In this document: piece by piece, positions 7,043 through 8,479 of the stretch
How the letters are laid out: the number at the start of each line of letters is the position of its first letter
How positions within the stretch are numbered: position 1 is the first letter of the stretch
DNA from: an uncultured Clostridia bacterium
Lineage (GTDB): Bacteria; Bacillota; Clostridia; Lachnospirales; Lachnospiraceae
Length of the DNA stretch: 8,479 nt
Direction of reading: 5' to 3'
Assembly (NCBI GenBank): GCA_937888895.1
Contig: CALASV010000370.1
Span: 1-8,479 of the forward strand
Notes under the pieces: generated by a model
Told to the model about the DNA's origin: nothing
The model's database searches: none
Seen by the model: only the letters and a program-made list of their open reading frames with translations
Program-made: the position numbers and the translations under genes

Positions 7043-7548
7043 GATTCATTCATTCCTTCTAGTCTCAAGAGCAAACGGTGCATTCCATGAAATACTGGAT
7101 AAAGCAGGAACGTTAAAAGTACAGTATAAAAAGCCCGTGGTAATATTGTATAAATAAAATAAGTAGATAGTTCTAACTTCCCTCGTAGTAAGAAAAATAG
7201 TACATAATATAAAAAAGAATACACGAGTTCTCCAATAAATCCAAGCAATCCCGGAATAAAGTAATCTCGGTCATCATAAATTTTGTTTGTATAGCCAGCT
7301 AAAAAAGCAACTGTCATATATAAAATAGAACAAAAACCAACAGTTTCTGAAAAACATAAATCTAATAATAACCCAGAGAAAAAACCAACAAATAAAGCAG
7401 AAATTTGTCCTCTCGTATAAGCAACTGTTATAATAAGAATTAACAAACAGTTTGGAACTATACCCGAAATTCTAAAAAAGGAAAATACGGAAGTTTGAAG
7501 TAAAAAACAAACTATCATTTCAATAAAAATCACAAGTAATCGTATCAC
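7039..7548 (-). CDS. mreD: rod shape-determining protein MreD (GTG start)
   Basis: MreD is an integral membrane component of the rod complex that links MreC, PBP2 and RodA. The 169-residue protein is almost entirely hydrophobic, with about five membrane segments (about 3-25, 30-48, 50-66, 70-86 and 100-125, plus a C-terminal one at about 133-155). It carries the family's moderately conserved FFSGLLLDL (56-64) and a basic C-terminal end. The start codon is GTG at 7548-7546, supported by AAAGGA six bases upstream (7560-7555). It is 20 bases after mreC and overlaps mrdA by 4 bases. Sequence similarity in MreD is generally low, so the call rests on membrane pattern, length and position between mreC and mrdA. 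Confidence 0.9.
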   Translation of the reverse strand: MIRLLVIFIEMIVCFLLQTSVFSFFRISGIVPNCLLILIITVAYTRGQISALFVGFFSGLLLDLCFSETVGFCSILYMTVAFLAGYTNKIYDDRDYFIPGLLGFIGELVYSFLYYVLFFLLRGKLELSTYFIYTILPRAFYTVLLTFLLYPVFHGMHRLLLRLEGMNES

Positions 7549-7554
7549 GTTTAT

Positions 7555-7560
7555 TCCTTT
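7555..7560 (-). promoter_or_regulatory. ribosome binding site for the mreD GTG start
   Basis: AAAGGA on the minus strand (7560-7555) sits six bases before the GTG at 7548. It lies in the 20-base mreC-mreD gap and supports the GTG as the true start. Confidence 0.55.
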
Positions 7561-7568
7561 CTATTTGC

Positions 7569-8222
7569 TTATTCTAATTCAAAGGATTCTTTTAATTCTG
7601 TAATAATTAACACTTCATCTAAATGTTCAAAATCTACAACAGGTGTTAAATAAGCTGTTTTTGTCATATTACTAGAATCCACCTGTATATCTGTAACATA
7701 ACCAATCAATATTCCTTGTTGGAATTTATCACTAATATGAGATGTTACTACTTCATCATTTTCACTAATTGCAGCATTAAGTGGAATCATCGTTACTTTA
7801 ATTCTACCGTCCGATGTCATAGAACTTAAATCTCCAGATACAATACACGTATCAGAAGTTTTTAAAAACATGCCACTTACCTTACTACTATCATCAATAA
7901 TAGAACGAACAGTAGATGAATTTTTTCTAACTGAGGTCACAATTCCAACTAAACCATTTCCAGCCATAACATTCATATCTTCTAAAATACCATCTTCATA
8001 TCCTTTATCAATTGTAAAAATGTTATACCAACCGTTACTCTCTCTAGCAATAATGTTAGCTGCAACTTTTTTATAGTCTGAATATTTTTGGTCTAATTCG
8101 TACAATTCTCGTAACGCATCTAATTCATATTTTTCTTGTGAAATAATTTGAGATTGAAGCGTTAATTGTTCAATTTTCTCTTTTAATTGTTCATTTTCTT
8201 GTTGTAGAATTTTTAAATTTAA
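7569..8222 (-). CDS. mreC: rod shape-determining protein MreC, 5' end missing (chimeric junction)
   Basis: MreC is a bitopic outer-surface scaffold connecting MreB with PBP2 and RodA. The open frame formally runs to an ATG at 8423 (284 residues), but only the part from about residue 69 on looks like MreC. It has a coiled coil LKILQQENEQLKEKIEQL and onward (about 70-115), KVAANIIARESNGWYNIFTIDKG in two pieces (119-141), NGLVGIVTSV (156-165), IIDDSSKVSGM (175-185), CIVSGDL (193-199) and VVTSHISDKFQQGILIGYV (225-243): the double beta-barrel domain. Residues 1-68 lack the basic start and normal anchor, have no ribosome binding site before the ATG, and are the exact antisense of a CBS-domain gene. 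I therefore end the supported gene at about 8222; the true start and mreB are lost. The hydrophobic pseudo-N-terminus could mislead automatic annotation. Confidence 0.88.
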   Translation of the reverse strand, partial: LNLKILQQENEQLKEKIEQLTLQSQIISQEKYELDALRELYELDQKYSDYKKVAANIIARESNGWYNIFTIDKGYEDGILEDMNVMAGNGLVGIVTSVRKNSSTVRSIIDDSSKVSGMFLKTSDTCIVSGDLSSMTSDGRIKVTMIPLNAAISENDEVVTSHISDKFQQGILIGYVTDIQVDSSNMTKTAYLTPVVDFEHLDEVLIITELKESFELE

Positions 8223-8479
8223 TGATACTCTTGTAAATAATGTTATGACACCAAAAGAAAATGTTATTATGGTGAATATTAATGAACCAATTAAAGAAAG
8301 CATTTTAAAAATTAAGAAAACAAAATTCTCAAGATTTCCAGTATATGATAGTAATAATAATGACATAGTTGGCATTCTAAATGTTAAAGATTTTATTATA
8401 AAGCATAGTGAAAATAAAAACATACAATTAAAAGATATAATAAGACCAACAACTAAGTTTAATTATAAAGAAAAAATAG
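8209..8479 (+). CDS. CNNM/HlyC/CorC-family protein, CBS-domain fragment (both ends missing)
   Basis: The plus-strand frame starting IFKFNDTLVNNVMTP is open to the window end, giving about 90 residues. It matches the start of the CBS pair of CNNM/CorC/HlyC (DUF21-CBS) membrane proteins, which act in Mg2+ or other cation transport: NNVMTP (8236-8253), SRFPVYD (8329-8349), DIVGILNVKD (8362-8391) and LKDIIRP (8428-8448). Their order and spacing match the family pattern: VMTPR, then SRiPVY, D-IiGilhvKDL, and lRp. The N-terminal DUF21 membrane domain should lie upstream, but there the sequence becomes the antisense of mreC coiled coil, so the gene is cut at about 8209-8222. GC is very low (about 20-25%), lower than the mre-min operon, suggesting another low-GC Firmicute or a relative. 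The family call is from motif memory. Confidence 0.82.
   Translation, partial: MFKFNDTLVNNVMTPKENVIMVNINEPIKESILKIKKTKFSRFPVYDSNNNDIVGILNVKDFIIKHSENKNIQLKDIIRPTTKFNYKEKI

Noticed and set aside
7870..8076. Plus-strand ORF of 68 codons inside mreC
   Set aside because: It is the antisense of well-conserved MreC beta-domain coding sequence, has no ribosome binding site and resembles no family.
8223..8423. Hydrophobic N-terminus and ATG for MreC
   Set aside because: The plus strand of this stretch encodes CBS-domain motifs; the minus-strand hydrophobicity is a by-product of antisense reading, and the ATG lacks a ribosome binding site.
1..8479. Horizontal transfer, CRISPR, insertion sequence or defence system
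   Set aside because: No transposase, integrase, direct-repeat array, terminal repeats or defence-like gene is visible; the composition shifts coincide with truncated genes, which fits a chimera better than an insertion.

Overview
This 8.5-kb window appears to contain DNA from three different sources. The largest part, about 735-8215, is a low-GC (about 30%) cell-shape and division operon read entirely on the minus strand. In transcription order it holds mreC (5' end missing), mreD, mrdA (a long class B PBP2), minC, minD, minE, rodA and a methylglyoxal-synthase-like gene, followed by the first codons of a separately promoted P-loop protein. From memory, this gene order is typical of Lachnospiraceae and related Clostridia. 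Strong AGGAGG-type ribosome binding sites and an extended -10 TATAAT promoter fit a Firmicute.

The left end (1 to about 730) is visibly GC-rich (about 55-60%). It encodes, on the plus strand, the C-terminal half of a Bacteroidales-type galactokinase followed by a rho-independent terminator. Its base composition and codon use are unlike the operon. The change falls at about 729-737, inside the Walker A motif of the minus-strand P-loop gene, which becomes nonsense and stops eight codons later.

The right end (about 8209-8479) is even more AT-rich. On the plus strand it encodes an uninterrupted piece of a CNNM/HlyC/CorC-family CBS domain (VMTP, SRFPVYD, DIVGILNVKD, DIIRP motifs). The apparent N-terminus of mreC in this stretch is only the antisense shadow of that gene. 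Genuine MreC begins at about 8222, within its coiled coil.

The operon genes work together as follows. MreC, MreD, PBP2 and RodA form the elongasome that makes the lateral wall. MinC, MinD and MinE place the division septum. Tight spacing (4-bp overlaps at mreD/mrdA, mrdA/minC and rodA/mgsA, and gaps of 14-33 bp elsewhere) indicates one transcript with translational coupling.

I found no novel defence, mobile or RNA system. The points most worth checking are the two chimeric junctions, an MgsA homolog lacking both catalytic aspartates of the E. coli enzyme, and a roughly 240-residue insertion in PBP2.
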